DNA from: JAZDLX01 sp964538455
GTDB lineage: Bacteria > Electryoneota > Electryoneia > Electryoneales > Electryoneaceae
Direction: 5' to 3'
NCBI GenBank assembly: GCA_964538455.1
Contig: CAZIDZ010000009.1
Span: 25,584 to 89,583 of the forward strand
DNA length: 64,000 nucleotides
Positions 15,864 to 25,665 of the stretch are shown piece by piece (within the stretch, counting starts at the first letter, position 1; the number at the start of each line of letters is the position of its first letter). The position numbers and the translations under genes were made by a program. Below the pieces are notes generated by a model, which was not told the origin of the DNA, searched no databases, and was given only the letters and a program-made list of their open reading frames with translations.

Positions 15864-18305
15864 ATGGCAAAACGCACATCAGGCAAGCGCTCCACCCGTT
15901 CTCGCGCCGTCACCCAACGTCCAAAACAGGGACCCGCCACTCCCGTGTGGCGGGATCTGCTAGGGATCGCTCTGCTGACAGCGGCAGTGATGGCGGCGCT
16001 GGCCGTAATCTCGTTCAATCCCAACGACCCCCCCAACGGCACGTCGGAGGTGATCCACAACCTGCTCAGCAGCGCAGGAGCGTACATCGCCTACGCGCTC
16101 GTGCTGTGGACGTTCGGGCGCTGGATCTCGCTGATCGTGCCGCTGCTGCTGGCCGCCGCGGGGCTTGACCTGCTGCTCGGCAAGGGACCGCGGCTGCTGA
16201 AACGGTTGTTTGTTCCGCTGATCGTCTCGAGCGCACTCGCGGTGACGATCTGGGGCACCGTCCGCGGCCTTCAAGGCCTTCCCGGCATCCAGGAGCCGAT
16301 TGGCGTGGTGGGTGTGGGATTCACCTACCTGCTGCTGAACTACCTCGGCAAGACGGGCGCGGTGATCCTGCTCTCCGCCGTCACCCTGATGTACATCACC
16401 GTGCTGCTGAGGATACGGTGGCGAAAGATCGGCGAGGCGTTGCTCGGCGGCGTCCGCTGGCTGATCGCCCAGGTGAAGCGGCTGCCCGCGCCGAAAAAAT
16501 TCTCCCTGCCGAAACTTTCGCTCAAGAAGCCCAACCGGGTACCGCTGCGATCCGGACGCATCGCGGAACCCCTCAAGGCGGACGCGAAAAACGTCCAACC
16601 CGAGGGTGCTCAGGAAGTGGAACCGCCCGACGTTCCGCCCGCGGAACCGGTGGAGACCAAACGGCGCCCGCGTGTGATCTACGCCAGCCGCCCGCCGACG
16701 ATGCCCCCGGAGGAACCTCCCGCCGGGAAAGTGGAGCCGCAGGCTGAAAAACGGAAAGCGGCGAAGGAAGCCAGCGAGAGCGTGGAACCCGATCCCTCAG
16801 CCTACCATCTGCCGACGCCGGACCTGTTGATACCGGTGAGCGAGGAGGCGGAAGAGCTGGACCCGGATATGCTCGAACAGCAGGCGCAGAAGCTCGAGGA
16901 GCGGCTGCTGGAGTTCGGGGTCGAAGCAAAGGTGATCGCCATCCACCCGGGACCGGTGATCACCCGGTACGACCTGAAGCCCGCCCCGGGGGTCAAGGTG
17001 TCCAAGTTCGCCGCGCTCTCGGACGACCTTGCGCTGAGCCTCACGGCGGCGCGCGTGCGGATTATCGCCCCGATTCCCGGGGCAGGCGCCGTGGGCATCG
17101 AGGTGCCCAATCCAACGCAGAAGATCGTGCGGCTTCGCGAGATCATCGAATCGGAGGAATTTCAGAAGGCGGACAGCCCGTTGACAATCGCGCTGGGGAA
17201 GACCGCGCAGGGGGACGAATTCGTCGTCGACCTGGCGGAGATGCCCCACATGCTGATTGCAGGAACCACGGGTTCGGGAAAGAGTGTCTGCATCAACACG
17301 ATCATCGCCTCGCTGCTGATGCGCAACCGCCCGCAGGACGTAATGATCGCGATGGTGGACCCGAAGAAACTTGAACTTTCCATTTATCAGGAACTTCGAC
17401 GCCATCATCTGCTCTTTCTCGAGGAGAACGACGAGGTCATCGCGACAACGCCGAAGAGCGCGGTCAACCTGCTGATCTCCGTCGTCCGCGAGATGGAAAG
17501 GCGCTACGACCTGCTTTCCGAATCCGGGGCGAGGTACATCACCGAGTTCAACCGGATGCTGGAGACGGGACGAATCAAGCCCGATGAGGAGGGCAACCTC
17601 CCGCCGCGGCTGCCGTTCCTGGTGCTGATCGTGGACGAACTGGCGGACCTGATGATCACGGCTCAGCGGGATGTGGAGGAGCCGATCACCCGTCTCGCCC
17701 AGCTCGCTCGGGCTGTGGGGATTCACCTCGTGCTGGCGACCCAGCGTCCGAGCGCCGACGTGATCACCGGACTGATCAAGGCCAATTTCCCCGCGCGCAT
17801 CGCGTTCAAGGTCGCGGAGAAGACCAACAGCCGGATCATCCTGGACCATTCGGGGGCGGAGGCGCTGATCGGCAAGGGGGACGGCCTCTACCTGGACAAT
17901 TCGGACCCGTTCCCGAAACGGTTTCACGGCGCACTGGTGACGACCGAGGAGGTGCGGAACCTGATCGCGCACGTTCGCAAGCAGCCGAAATTTGTGAAAA
18001 GCGTCGTGCTAACGCTTCCGGTGGACGCGGGAGGGAACGGCGAAAACGGGCTAGCGGTGGACGAGGAGAGAGATTCGCTTTTCGAGGAGGCGGTGCGGAT
18101 CGTCGTACGGCACCAGCAGGGGAGCGTCAGCCTTCTCCAGCGCAAATTGAAAATCGGATACAGCCGCGCCGGCCGCCTGCTGGACCAGCTCGAGCAGGCG
18201 GGTATCGTCGGACCGTTCGAGGGCTCGAAGGCTCGCGAAGTGTTGATGGACCATCAGGAGATGGACTCCTTCCTGAGCCAAGGCGTGAACGACGATGAGG
18301 AGTAA
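15864..18305 (+). CDS. ftsK: DNA translocase FtsK/SpoIIIE
   Basis: 813 residues. Four membrane helices lie in residues 28-190, followed by a Pro/Glu-rich linker to about 300. The motor domain has the conserved start of the alpha part (AKVIAIHPGPVITRYDLKPAPG), Walker A GTTGSGKS (467-474) and the FLVLIVDELADLM Walker B. The C-terminal gamma winged helix (SVSLLQRKLKIGYSRAGRLLDQLE) reads KOPS-like polarity sites. It pumps DNA at the division septum and helps dimer resolution. It heads an operon with lolA, a UPF0104 gene and an EamA gene. No clear ribosome site precedes the ATG, only an A-rich stretch. Confidence 0.95.
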   Translation: MAKRTSGKRSTRSRAVTQRPKQGPATPVWRDLLGIALLTAAVMAALAVISFNPNDPPNGTSEVIHNLLSSAGAYIAYALVLWTFGRWISLIVPLLLAAAGLDLLLGKGPRLLKRLFVPLIVSSALAVTIWGTVRGLQGLPGIQEPIGVVGVGFTYLLLNYLGKTGAVILLSAVTLMYITVLLRIRWRKIGEALLGGVRWLIAQVKRLPAPKKFSLPKLSLKKPNRVPLRSGRIAEPLKADAKNVQPEGAQEVEPPDVPPAEPVETKRRPRVIYASRPPTMPPEEPPAGKVEPQAEKRKAAKEASESVEPDPSAYHLPTPDLLIPVSEEAEELDPDMLEQQAQKLEERLLEFGVEAKVIAIHPGPVITRYDLKPAPGVKVSKFAALSDDLALSLTAARVRIIAPIPGAGAVGIEVPNPTQKIVRLREIIESEEFQKADSPLTIALGKTAQGDEFVVDLAEMPHMLIAGTTGSGKSVCINTIIASLLMRNRPQDVMIAMVDPKKLELSIYQELRRHHLLFLEENDEVIATTPKSAVNLLISVVREMERRYDLLSESGARYITEFNRMLETGRIKPDEEGNLPPRLPFLVLIVDELADLMITAQRDVEEPITRLAQLARAVGIHLVLATQRPSADVITGLIKANFPARIAFKVAEKTNSRIILDHSGAEALIGKGDGLYLDNSDPFPKRFHGALVTTEEVRNLIAHVRKQPKFVKSVVLTLPVDAGGNGENGLAVDEERDSLFEEAVRIVVRHQQGSVSLLQRKLKIGYSRAGRLLDQLEQAGIVGPFEGSKAREVLMDHQEMDSFLSQGVNDDEE

Positions 18306-18329
18306 ACCCGGCGGGACAAGGGAGAAGGC

Positions 18330-18986
18330 GTGATACGACGCACGGCGTGGCCTGTCCTGGCGATCCTTTTGCTGGCGACCGCTATTTCCGCGAGGGCGAA
18401 ACTCCCTTCGGGCAAAAGCATCATCGGCCGCGTGCAACAAGCGTACGATGAGCAGAGCACACTCCGTTTCCGGTTCCGCCAGGAGACTTCGCTCGCACTG
18501 ATCGACGACCAGCCGACGGTGACCGAAGGCACGATGGAGCTGGCGGGGAACAACCGGTTCCGGCTCGAGACACCGGAGATGATCGTGGTCAGCGACGGGA
18601 AGACGCTGTGGCGGTACAATCCAACGGGCAACCCGCCGACCGTGATCGTCGAGTCGCTGGGCGATGTCGAACCGGGTATGATCCCCCGCGAGATCCTTTT
18701 CGAGTACCCGAAGAAATTCACGGTAACCGAAGTCGACGAAGGGACCCTTGACCGGAAACCTGTCTACATTCTCGACCTCGTTCCGAAGGAAGAGGGAATA
18801 GGTGTAAAACGCATCAAGGTCTGGGTGGACGAGGAGGACGCGATCACGCGTAAAATGGAACTCGTGGACGATGCGGACAACCTGACGGTGTTCACCCTCA
18901 CGAATGTCGAGCGCAATGTGGAGATCGCTGACGCCCGGTTCCGGCTGACGATTCCGGACGGGGTGAAGGTGTACGATTTGCGATGA
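18330..18986 (+). CDS. lolA: Outer-membrane lipoprotein carrier protein LolA
   Basis: 218 residues starting at GTG 18330, with AAGGGAGAAG just upstream. A signal peptide ends at SARA-K. The body matches the LolA fold: RVQQAYDEQSTLRFRFRQE near the start, a MELAGNNRFRLETPE strand, and SDGKTLWRYNP, the typical LolA core. It ferries lipoproteins through the periplasm. The position directly after ftsK is a common arrangement (E. coli ftsK-lolA). Its stop overlaps the next start. Confidence 0.93.
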   Translation: MIRRTAWPVLAILLLATAISARAKLPSGKSIIGRVQQAYDEQSTLRFRFRQETSLALIDDQPTVTEGTMELAGNNRFRLETPEMIVVSDGKTLWRYNPTGNPPTVIVESLGDVEPGMIPREILFEYPKKFTVTEVDEGTLDRKPVYILDLVPKEEGIGVKRIKVWVDEEDAITRKMELVDDADNLTVFTLTNVERNVEIADARFRLTIPDGVKVYDLR

Positions 18987-20131
18987 TGAAACGAATCCTG
19001 CGGCGCCTGCGCACCCCGATCGGGATCACGATCAGCGTGCTTCTGGTGTACCTCGTTCTCTTCAAACCCCAAGCCCGCGCGCTGTTCGGCGGTGAACTGC
19101 CGCCGCTGAAGGCGCTGTTCGGCCATCCGCGGATGCAATGGGCGGATCTGGCGCACGCCTGGAAACTGCTGATCCCGGGCTATGCCCTGCTCGCGGTGAC
19201 AATCCTGACGGCGTCGCTGTTTCTCCGCGCCTGGCGCTGGAAACTGATCCTGCGCCACGGGGGCAACGTTCCCTACTGGACGGTTTTCCACTCGCTGAAC
19301 CTGGGCTACCTGCTGAACAATGTGCTGCCGCTGCGAGCGGGAGAGGTGCTGCGCGCGGTGATCGTCGCCCGGCGCGGAAACCGTTCGATGGGCGCGACGA
19401 TCACGACGGTCGTGGTGGAGCGGCTGTTCGATCTTGCGGCCGTCGTCGTCGTCTTCGGCGTGGTGATGGTCGCCTTTCCGTTTCCCGGCTGGCTGCGTGC
19501 GGGGGGAGGCCTGCTCGCCGTGGTCACGCTCGGATCGCTCGTCGTCGGCTACCTGCTCTCGAGGCATTCGGCCAACCTGGAGAGCTGGCTGCAGAAACGT
19601 TTTCCCGACTCGACGACCTTTCCCGCGCGGATCACCGCCAAAGCCGTGCGTTTGATCGAAGGTTTCAGCGTGCTCACCTCGCCCGTCGCGCTGTTCCATG
19701 TCATCTGGTCAACCATGGTGCTGATGCTGCAATACATCGCCGTGATGAAGATCGTGCTCGAAGCGTTCCAGATGCTGGACGGCACCTATCCCCAACTGCT
19801 GGTGCACGGCGCATGGGTGCCGGCGGCGGTGATCACGGTGATCACGGCCCTCGGATTCGCCATCCCCTCCGCCCCGGGCGGAGTGGGCACCTACCACGCG
19901 GCGGTGCTGCTCTCGTTGAGCTGGTTCGGCGTCAGTCAGGGACTGGCCGTTGTTTTCGCGGCCACCATCCATGCGGTGAATTACGTCACACTGAATGTCA
20001 CCGGACTGATCGGGCTCTGGCGGTTGAAGCTGAAATGGTCGGACGTGGTCGCCACGGCGAAGCGCGAGAGCATTCTGCAGGAAACCGCAGAAGAGCCGGT
20101 CCATCCCGTCGAAGAAAAACTCCATTCATGA
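18983..20131 (+). CDS. UPF0104/lysylphosphatidylglycerol-synthase-type membrane protein
   Basis: 382 residues with about eight membrane helices. Typical family segments are ISVLLVYLVLF near the start, NLGYLLNNVLPLRAGEVLRA, and PSAPGGVGTYHAAVLLSL near residue 295. These proteins form the flippase-like membrane part of LPG synthases; without the synthase domain they are thought to move lipids. ATGA overlap with lolA and a 4-bp overlap with the next gene show tight coupling. Confidence 0.85.
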   Translation: MMKRILRRLRTPIGITISVLLVYLVLFKPQARALFGGELPPLKALFGHPRMQWADLAHAWKLLIPGYALLAVTILTASLFLRAWRWKLILRHGGNVPYWTVFHSLNLGYLLNNVLPLRAGEVLRAVIVARRGNRSMGATITTVVVERLFDLAAVVVVFGVVMVAFPFPGWLRAGGGLLAVVTLGSLVVGYLLSRHSANLESWLQKRFPDSTTFPARITAKAVRLIEGFSVLTSPVALFHVIWSTMVLMLQYIAVMKIVLEAFQMLDGTYPQLLVHGAWVPAAVITVITALGFAIPSAPGGVGTYHAAVLLSLSWFGVSQGLAVVFAATIHAVNYVTLNVTGLIGLWRLKLKWSDVVATAKRESILQETAEEPVHPVEEKLHS

Positions 20132-21045
20132 ACCGCGGCGACCGGACGTTCACCCTGCTCTTCCTCATCATTCCGATCAGTTGGGCGGGATCGTTCATCG
20201 CCGGAACCTACGTCGTCCGCGAACTCGACGCTGTCGCCTCCACGATGCTCCGGTTTCTGTTTTCCGCGGCGGCGATGGCCCCGCTGCTGCTTTTTTTCAT
20301 GTGGAGGCAGCGTCCCGGTTTCCGCGAGCGGTCCTGGTGGACGCATCTCGCCGGAGTCGTCCTGTTCGCTGGCGTCGGCTACCACGTCCTCTTCTTCTCG
20401 GCGCTGCAGCACATCACCCCGACGAGCACCGCGCTGATCATCGCACTGAATCCGTTCTTCACCGCGTTCGGCGAGATCGTTTTTCTCAAGCGGAGACGCC
20501 CGGGGCGGTTCTACGCGGGATTCCTGCTGGCGTTCTCCGGCGCGCTGTGGGTGAACGCCGCGCGCGGGGGACGGATCGACATCGCCCACCTCGGGATCGG
20601 AGAGGCGCTGGCGCTCGGAGCGGCACTGAGCTGGGCTGTGTACACGCTGTTCGCAAGGGCGACGAAGAAACCGGAGTGGGACTCGCTGTGGATCAACGGA
20701 GCGAGCTACATGATCACCGCGTTGCTGCTGATTCCGCTGACCGGAGTGCTGCCGATCCTTCACTCGCTGGGCTCCGCCGCCTCGGCGACCTGGCTCGGCC
20801 TGATCTACATGGCGATATTCCCCACCGCCATCGGGTACACGTTCTTTTACGTCGGCGTGCAGAGGAAAGGGGCCGCCTGGGCGGCGACCTTCATCTACCT
20901 CGTCCCGTCCTTCACCGCGATCCTCGATTTTGCCTTCTTCCGGGCGCATTTCACATCGGAGATGGCGGGAGGCACGGTGCTCGTGGTTGCGGGCCTGCTG
21001 CTGGGGAACCTGCCGGGGCGCAAGCGGGGCGTTGTGACGGAGTGA
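20128..21045 (+). CDS. EamA/DMT-family transporter
   Basis: 305 residues, ten hydrophobic segments in two repeated EamA halves: residues 5-135 (PISWAGSFIAGTYVVREL, LQHITPTSTALIIALNPFF) and 150-290 (LGAALSWAVYTLFARA, YLVPSFTAILDFAFF). Members export small metabolites; the substrate cannot be told. The ATG overlaps the stop of the UPF0104 gene by four bases. The same frame is open far upstream, but that part lies within the preceding gene and is not coding. Confidence 0.88.
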   Translation: MNRGDRTFTLLFLIIPISWAGSFIAGTYVVRELDAVASTMLRFLFSAAAMAPLLLFFMWRQRPGFRERSWWTHLAGVVLFAGVGYHVLFFSALQHITPTSTALIIALNPFFTAFGEIVFLKRRRPGRFYAGFLLAFSGALWVNAARGGRIDIAHLGIGEALALGAALSWAVYTLFARATKKPEWDSLWINGASYMITALLLIPLTGVLPILHSLGSAASATWLGLIYMAIFPTAIGYTFFYVGVQRKGAAWAATFIYLVPSFTAILDFAFFRAHFTSEMAGGTVLVVAGLLLGNLPGRKRGVVTE

Positions 21046-21430
21046 CGCCGGGTTCGGAGACACCCGATCAGGTCGGGGGCAGGTGCCCGGCCTACATGAC
21101 CTAGCCATCCAGAGGTTATCCTTTTGTCATTGTCCGGCTTGACCGGGCAATCCAACGAAAAATTAGAATACACCCTGTTTGCAAGCAAACAGGGGCACGT
21201 TACAAGGAGACTCGGCTGACAGGGCAACCGGGTCGTACAGATCGATATGAAACCCGGGACTGAAAGCCTGTCCTCGACCTGATCGGGGATCCCGGGCCAC
21301 CCGTCGAATTTTTCATCTTTCACAGACTGAATTACTTAGTAGAAACCCGGCCATCAAGCTGGCCGGGCCACAAACCTTCAACTCAAAGATCCTTCACTGC
21401 GTTCAGGATGACTGCTAAAACGACGCAGGC
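21046..21430. repeat. Repeat-rich intergenic region after the ftsK operon
   Basis: It contains a GCCGGGTTCGGAGA...GCCCGGCCTACAT unit (21048-21098), the family A palindrome (21129-21151), a perfect dyad with arms CCCTGTTTGC/GCAAACAGGG (21173-21194) that recurs at 28658-28679, and family C units (21202-21238 and 21340-21374). No gene is seen. Confidence 0.7.
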
Positions 21431-21463
21431 AAAACAAAACGAACCCCGGCAATGCCGGGGTTC
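21431..21463 (-). terminator. Rho-independent terminator of rho
   Basis: Stem GAACCCCGGC and GCCGGGGTTC (21441-21463) followed on the minus strand by GTTTTGTTTT (21440-21431), about 75 nt after the rho stop codon. Confidence 0.85.
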
Positions 21464-21538
21464 GTCTGCATTTATCATCACACTTGCCGAAGCGACTCAA
21501 AGCGAGTGCGCGCTGCCCGAGTCCTTCGAACGTTCGGA

Positions 21539-22801
21539 TCACCCGCCCGCCTTCGACATCGACATCAGGAATTCCTCGTTGATCTCGGTTTCCTTGATCT
21601 TGTCGCGGACGAATTTCATCGTGTCCATCGGACTGTAGTCGCTGAGCATGTTGCGCAGGATCCAGACACGGTCGAGCACGTGTTCGTCGAGGATGCGCTC
21701 CTCCTTGCGGGTGCCGGAGCGGTTGATGTCCATCGCCGGGAAGACGCGTGCGTCGGCGAGACGGCGGTCGAGCACGATCTCCATGTTGCCGGTGCCCTTG
21801 AACTCCTCGAAAATCACCTCGTCCATGCGGCTGCCGGTTTCCACCAGCGCCGTCGCCATGATCGTCAGCGAGCCGCCGTTCTCGATGTTTCGCGCCGCGC
21901 CGAAGAATTTCTTCGGCTCATACAGCGCGGTGGCGTCCACACCGCCGGAGAGGATCCGGCCGGAGTGCGGGGCGACGCTGTTGTGCGCGCGGGCGAGGCG
22001 TGTGATCGAGTCGAGCAGGATCACCACATCGCGGCCGTATTCGACCAGCCGCTTCGCCTTCTCAATGACCATGTTCGAGACCTGGATGTGCCGCTCGGGC
22101 TTCTCGTCGAAGGTGGACGAGACAACCTCGCTGCGGATCGATCGCTGGAAGTCGGTGACCTCTTCGGGGCGTTCGTCAATGAGCAGGACGATCAGGAAGA
22201 TCTCGGCGTGGTTTTTTTCGATGGCGTGGGCGATGTTCTGGAGGAGGACGGTTTTGCCGGTGCGCGGCGGGGCGACGATCAATCCCCGCTGCCCCTTGCC
22301 GATCGGGGCGAACATGTCCATTACACGGGTGGACAGCTCCTTCGGGTTCCACTCAAGGTTGATCCGTTGATCGGGATGCAGCGGGGTCAGGTTTTCAAAG
22401 AGGATTGAATCGCGCACCTTCTCGGGCGATTCCATGTTCACCGCTTCCACTTTCAGAAGGGCGAAGAACCGCTCGTTCTCCTTGGGCGGTCGGATCTGGC
22501 CGGCGACGATATGTCCTTTCCGCAGCCCGAATCGTTTGATCTGGGAGGGGGAGACATAGATGTCGTCAGGACCGGGAAGGTAGTTTGAAGACGGGGTGCG
22601 AAGGAATCCGTAACCGTCGGGCAGGATTTCCAGCACGCCGCTGCCGAAGATCAACCCTTCTTTCTGTGCATTTCGCTCAAGGATCTTAAAAATCAATTCC
22701 TTGCGCGGATAGCCGCTGTAGCCTTCAACCTTCAGCTCTTTGGCCATGTTGTTGAGCTCATCGATCTTCATCGTGTTGAGCTCAGCGATCTCCAGTGGCA
22801 C
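21539..22801 (-). CDS. rho: Transcription termination factor Rho
   Basis: 420 residues, the normal size, starting at GTG 22801 with AAGGAG eight bases before it. The N-terminal helical domain (MKIDELNNMAKEL) and the cold-shock-like RNA-binding domain with DGYGFLR (62-68) are followed by the ATPase core: Walker A APPRTGKT (177-184), the Q-loop SGGVDATALYEPKKFFGAARNIE region, and LLDSITRLARA. All catalytic and RNA-track residues appear intact. Monocistronic, with its own terminator and a long leader. Confidence 0.97.
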   Translation of the reverse strand: MPLEIAELNTMKIDELNNMAKELKVEGYSGYPRKELIFKILERNAQKEGLIFGSGVLEILPDGYGFLRTPSSNYLPGPDDIYVSPSQIKRFGLRKGHIVAGQIRPPKENERFFALLKVEAVNMESPEKVRDSILFENLTPLHPDQRINLEWNPKELSTRVMDMFAPIGKGQRGLIVAPPRTGKTVLLQNIAHAIEKNHAEIFLIVLLIDERPEEVTDFQRSIRSEVVSSTFDEKPERHIQVSNMVIEKAKRLVEYGRDVVILLDSITRLARAHNSVAPHSGRILSGGVDATALYEPKKFFGAARNIENGGSLTIMATALVETGSRMDEVIFEEFKGTGNMEIVLDRRLADARVFPAMDINRSGTRKEERILDEHVLDRVWILRNMLSDYSPMDTMKFVRDKIKETEINEEFLMSMSKAGG

Positions 22802-23157
22802 GACGTTACTCCTTGCAAATGGTTGGTATCGTTAGAGGTTACGTTTTTTCAACTGCGAAGATATACGGAAGGTTCCACTCTCGCGAGAGGGCATCCGTTC
22901 TGTCCGCGTCGTCGTTTTATGATCCCTGATGGGTGGTCGAGCTGGTTTTTCCCTTCGTCGCTTTCAAAGGGTTTTGTGCTGTGGGTTGTTTATTGCTTTT
23001 GCATAAATAGCAGGAAATGTTTGAGGAATAGGGTTAACGTCCACATCTGGCCGGTGAGCTGAAACTAAACGGCCAATCCGGCAATGTCAAGGCTTTTTTT
23101 CCCTTCCATTCCGCTGAATCCTCCGGCGTTGCGGCGAACCGGAACAGCACGAAAAAC
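22802..23157 (-). promoter_or_regulatory. rho promoter and about 250-nt leader
   Basis: On the minus strand TTGACA (23090-23085), 17 bp, TAGTTT (23067-23062) gives a start near 23055 and an untranslated leader of about 250 nt. Long leaders are usual for self-regulated rho genes. No coding sequence or strong terminator stem was found within it. Confidence 0.5.
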
Positions 23158-23186
23158 TTGCACGTAGTGCGGGGCTCGGGTATTTT
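23158..23186 (+). promoter_or_regulatory. Possible rsmA promoter
   Basis: TTGCAC, 17 bp, TATTTT. The predicted start of transcription (about 23193) coincides with the GTG at 23192, so the gene would either be leaderless or begin further downstream. Confidence 0.4.
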
Positions 23187-23191
23187 CCCCT

Positions 23192-24235
23192 GTGCCCAAG
23201 GGTGAAACACATAAGAAACACGCACGAAAGCGCGATGCGGAGCCGGAACGCCGGGATTTCCCCCTCCACGGCAGGGACAGCAGCGGCCAAGCCGGTTTGA
23301 GCCCGGAAGAGCTTGAAAAACAACTCGCGAGGCTGACGCCGGCGCCCCCCGCGGTCGAAAGCGGAGAGAACCGTCTGGCGGCGGCGATCGGCTACATCCG
23401 CAAGCATGGCGGCCTGCCCGCGACGAAGAAATCGCTGGGGCAGAACTGGCTGCTCGACCCCGCGGTTGCGCTGGGAATGGTGCAGCAGCTGGGGGTCGAA
23501 GCGGGAAGTCTCGTGCTCGAGGTCGGCCCCGGTCCGGGCGCGCTGACCGAACAGCTGCTGACGGCCGGTGCAGAGGTGATCGCGGTCGAGATCGACATCC
23601 GGATGGTCGAGCACCTGCAACAGCGATGGCCCGGCGAACCCCGTCTCAAGGTCGTCCACGAGAACATCCTGGACGCGGACCTGGCGTCGCTGACGGGAGG
23701 GCGGCCGTTTTCCGCGATCGGCAACCTGCCCTACAACATCACTTCGAGCCTGCTGTTCCGCCTGCTCGATTTCGCGCGTGAGTCTCCGGGCGAGTTGAAT
23801 CGGCTGATGGTGATGCTGCAACTGGAGGTCGCCCGCCGTGCCTGCGCTTTGCCCGGCGACAGCGAGTATGGCCAGCTCGCGGTGATGCTTCGCCTCTGGG
23901 GCGACCCGGAGATCGTGATGACGGTGCCGAGGGAGATGTTCAGTCCGTCGCCGAAGGTGGACGCGGGCGTGGTGCGGATGGACCTTGCGGCCGAACCGCG
24001 CTGGCCTGTCCCCCACTACGACACCTTCCGCAGGCTGGTGAAGGGAGTGTTCTCCAAGCGCCGCAAGATGCTCCGCAACAGTCTCCCGGGAATCGCTCGT
24101 CTCGCTTTCCATGAGGACCTCGATGTAGATTTGACGCGACGTCCGCAAACCCTGAGCACCGAGGAGTTTGCGCGGCTGGCAGTGCAACTGATTCCGAAAC
24201 GGGAACGCGATGGAACCGACGGCGAACAACCCTGA
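23192..24235 (+). CDS. rsmA: 16S rRNA (adenine1518/1519-N6) dimethyltransferase RsmA/KsgA
   Basis: 347 residues from GTG 23192. The catalytic core starts near residue 77 with KKSLGQNWLLD, then the SAM motif LEVGPGPGALTEQL (near 110), the acidic EIDIRM, and the NLPYNITSSLLFRLL active-site motif, ending in the C-terminal RRKMLRNSL helical domain. It dimethylates two adenines in helix 45 of 16S rRNA. The 75-residue lysine/proline-rich N-terminal extension is longer than usual; a later TTG start cannot be excluded. The end overlaps mgtE by 26 bp. Confidence 0.93.
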   Translation: MPKGETHKKHARKRDAEPERRDFPLHGRDSSGQAGLSPEELEKQLARLTPAPPAVESGENRLAAAIGYIRKHGGLPATKKSLGQNWLLDPAVALGMVQQLGVEAGSLVLEVGPGPGALTEQLLTAGAEVIAVEIDIRMVEHLQQRWPGEPRLKVVHENILDADLASLTGGRPFSAIGNLPYNITSSLLFRLLDFARESPGELNRLMVMLQLEVARRACALPGDSEYGQLAVMLRLWGDPEIVMTVPREMFSPSPKVDAGVVRMDLAAEPRWPVPHYDTFRRLVKGVFSKRRKMLRNSLPGIARLAFHEDLDVDLTRRPQTLSTEEFARLAVQLIPKRERDGTDGEQP

Positions 24236-25598
24236 AATCCGTCCCGCACTGCGCCCCTCCCTGGACGACTTGCGCAACGCGCTGGGCACCTATCTCGCGA
24301 GCGAGCGTTTCGACCGCGTACGCGAGCTGCTGACCCGTATGCACCCCGCCGAGATCGCCGCGTTGATGGCCGGGCTCTCCGGCACGCACCGCAACCTCGT
24401 GTTCGACCTGATCGAACAGGAACGGCAGCACGAAGTGCTCAGCGAAATGGAGGAGTCGGACCAGGAGAGTCTGCTCGACCGTCTCGACGATAAGCGAATC
24501 GGGGAGATCCTGATCGAGCTCGACTCGGACGACCGCGCGGACCTGGCTGGCCTGCTCGACGAATCGACGCTGCAGCGGGTGCTCGAGGCGACCCCCGAGG
24601 AGGATCGCCAGGAAGTCGAGACACTGCTCGGATTCGAGGAGGATTCCGCCGGCGGATTGATGGCGGTGGAGCTGGTCACGGTGCTCGACAACCAGGTTGT
24701 ACGTGACGCGATCCTAGCCGTCCGCCGCGCCAAGGAAGAGGACATCGAAGACATCCATTACGTCTACGTGGTGGATGCGCACGGCCGGTTGAAGGGGCGG
24801 ATCGAGTTGATGAACCTGCTGCTCGCCAAGCGCAGCACTTCGGTGACCGAGATCCTCGACGAAGAGATGATCATCGTCCACCAGGACACGGATCAGGAAG
24901 AGGTGGCGCGGCTGTTCCAGCTCTACGACCTGATTTCCGCGCCTGTCGTCGACTCCGAGGATCGCCTGATTGGCCGCATCACCGTGGATGACGTCGTCGA
25001 CGTTGTCGCCGAGGAGGCGAACGAGGATATCGCCATCCTCGCCGGTATCGGTGAAGAGATCGTCACGGAGCGGAATTTGCTTCGGCAGACTCGGGCGCGG
25101 CTGCCCTGGCTGCTGGTCGCCTTCGTCGGCGAGCTTGTCGGCGTCTGGGTAATCAGCCATTTCGAGGCGTCGATTGCCCAGCTGATCGCGATTTCGTTTT
25201 TCATCCCGGTCACAGCGGCGATGGCGGGCAACGTGGGCATCCAATCCTCGACGACTGTCGTCCGCGGGCTCGCCACCGGTGAGATTCTCTCGGGCAAAAT
25301 GGTCAGACGTGTGCTCCGGGAGGTGATGGTTGCGGCGATCAACGGGTTGATCCTTGCGGCCGTGCTGATCATCGCGGTTACGCTGTGGCGCGACGCCTGG
25401 CTGATCGGGGTCGCCGTCGGACTGTCGCTGATCTGCGTCGTTTCGATGGCCGCGCTCGTCGGAACGCTGGCGCCGTTCGTGCTCAAGCAGCTCGGTCAAG
25501 ACCCCGCACTGGCGAGCGGCCCGTTCATCACGATGACCAACGACGTGCTCGGCGTCGCCATCTACCTGACGATCACCAGCGCGATCCTGCTGCATTGA
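24210..25598 (+). CDS. mgtE: Magnesium transporter MgtE
   Basis: 462 residues. An acidic N-terminal superhelical domain (about 10-135), a CBS pair (140-265, with EDIEDIHYVYVVDAHGRLKGRI and the DLISAPVVDSEDRLIGRITVDDVVDV repeat), a connecting helix and five membrane helices (290-462) follow the standard MgtE plan. The conserved pore segment MAGNVGIQSSTTVVRGLA is intact. It is a gated Mg2+ channel closed by high internal Mg2+. No M-box riboswitch is possible here since the start lies inside rsmA; the two genes are read together. Confidence 0.95.
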   Translation: MEPTANNPEIRPALRPSLDDLRNALGTYLASERFDRVRELLTRMHPAEIAALMAGLSGTHRNLVFDLIEQERQHEVLSEMEESDQESLLDRLDDKRIGEILIELDSDDRADLAGLLDESTLQRVLEATPEEDRQEVETLLGFEEDSAGGLMAVELVTVLDNQVVRDAILAVRRAKEEDIEDIHYVYVVDAHGRLKGRIELMNLLLAKRSTSVTEILDEEMIIVHQDTDQEEVARLFQLYDLISAPVVDSEDRLIGRITVDDVVDVVAEEANEDIAILAGIGEEIVTERNLLRQTRARLPWLLVAFVGELVGVWVISHFEASIAQLIAISFFIPVTAAMAGNVGIQSSTTVVRGLATGEILSGKMVRRVLREVMVAAINGLILAAVLIIAVTLWRDAWLIGVAVGLSLICVVSMAALVGTLAPFVLKQLGQDPALASGPFITMTNDVLGVAIYLTITSAILLH

Positions 25599-25665
25599 TT
25601 GGCGGGAAATGGGAGCTGAGGGCGAACCAGCCGACTGCCGGCTTTTCCGAAACGCTGATCCGGAT

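Noticed and set aside
19138..20127. Upstream extension of the EamA transporter frame
   Set aside because: It lies wholly within the UPF0104 gene; the real start is the coupled ATG at 20128.
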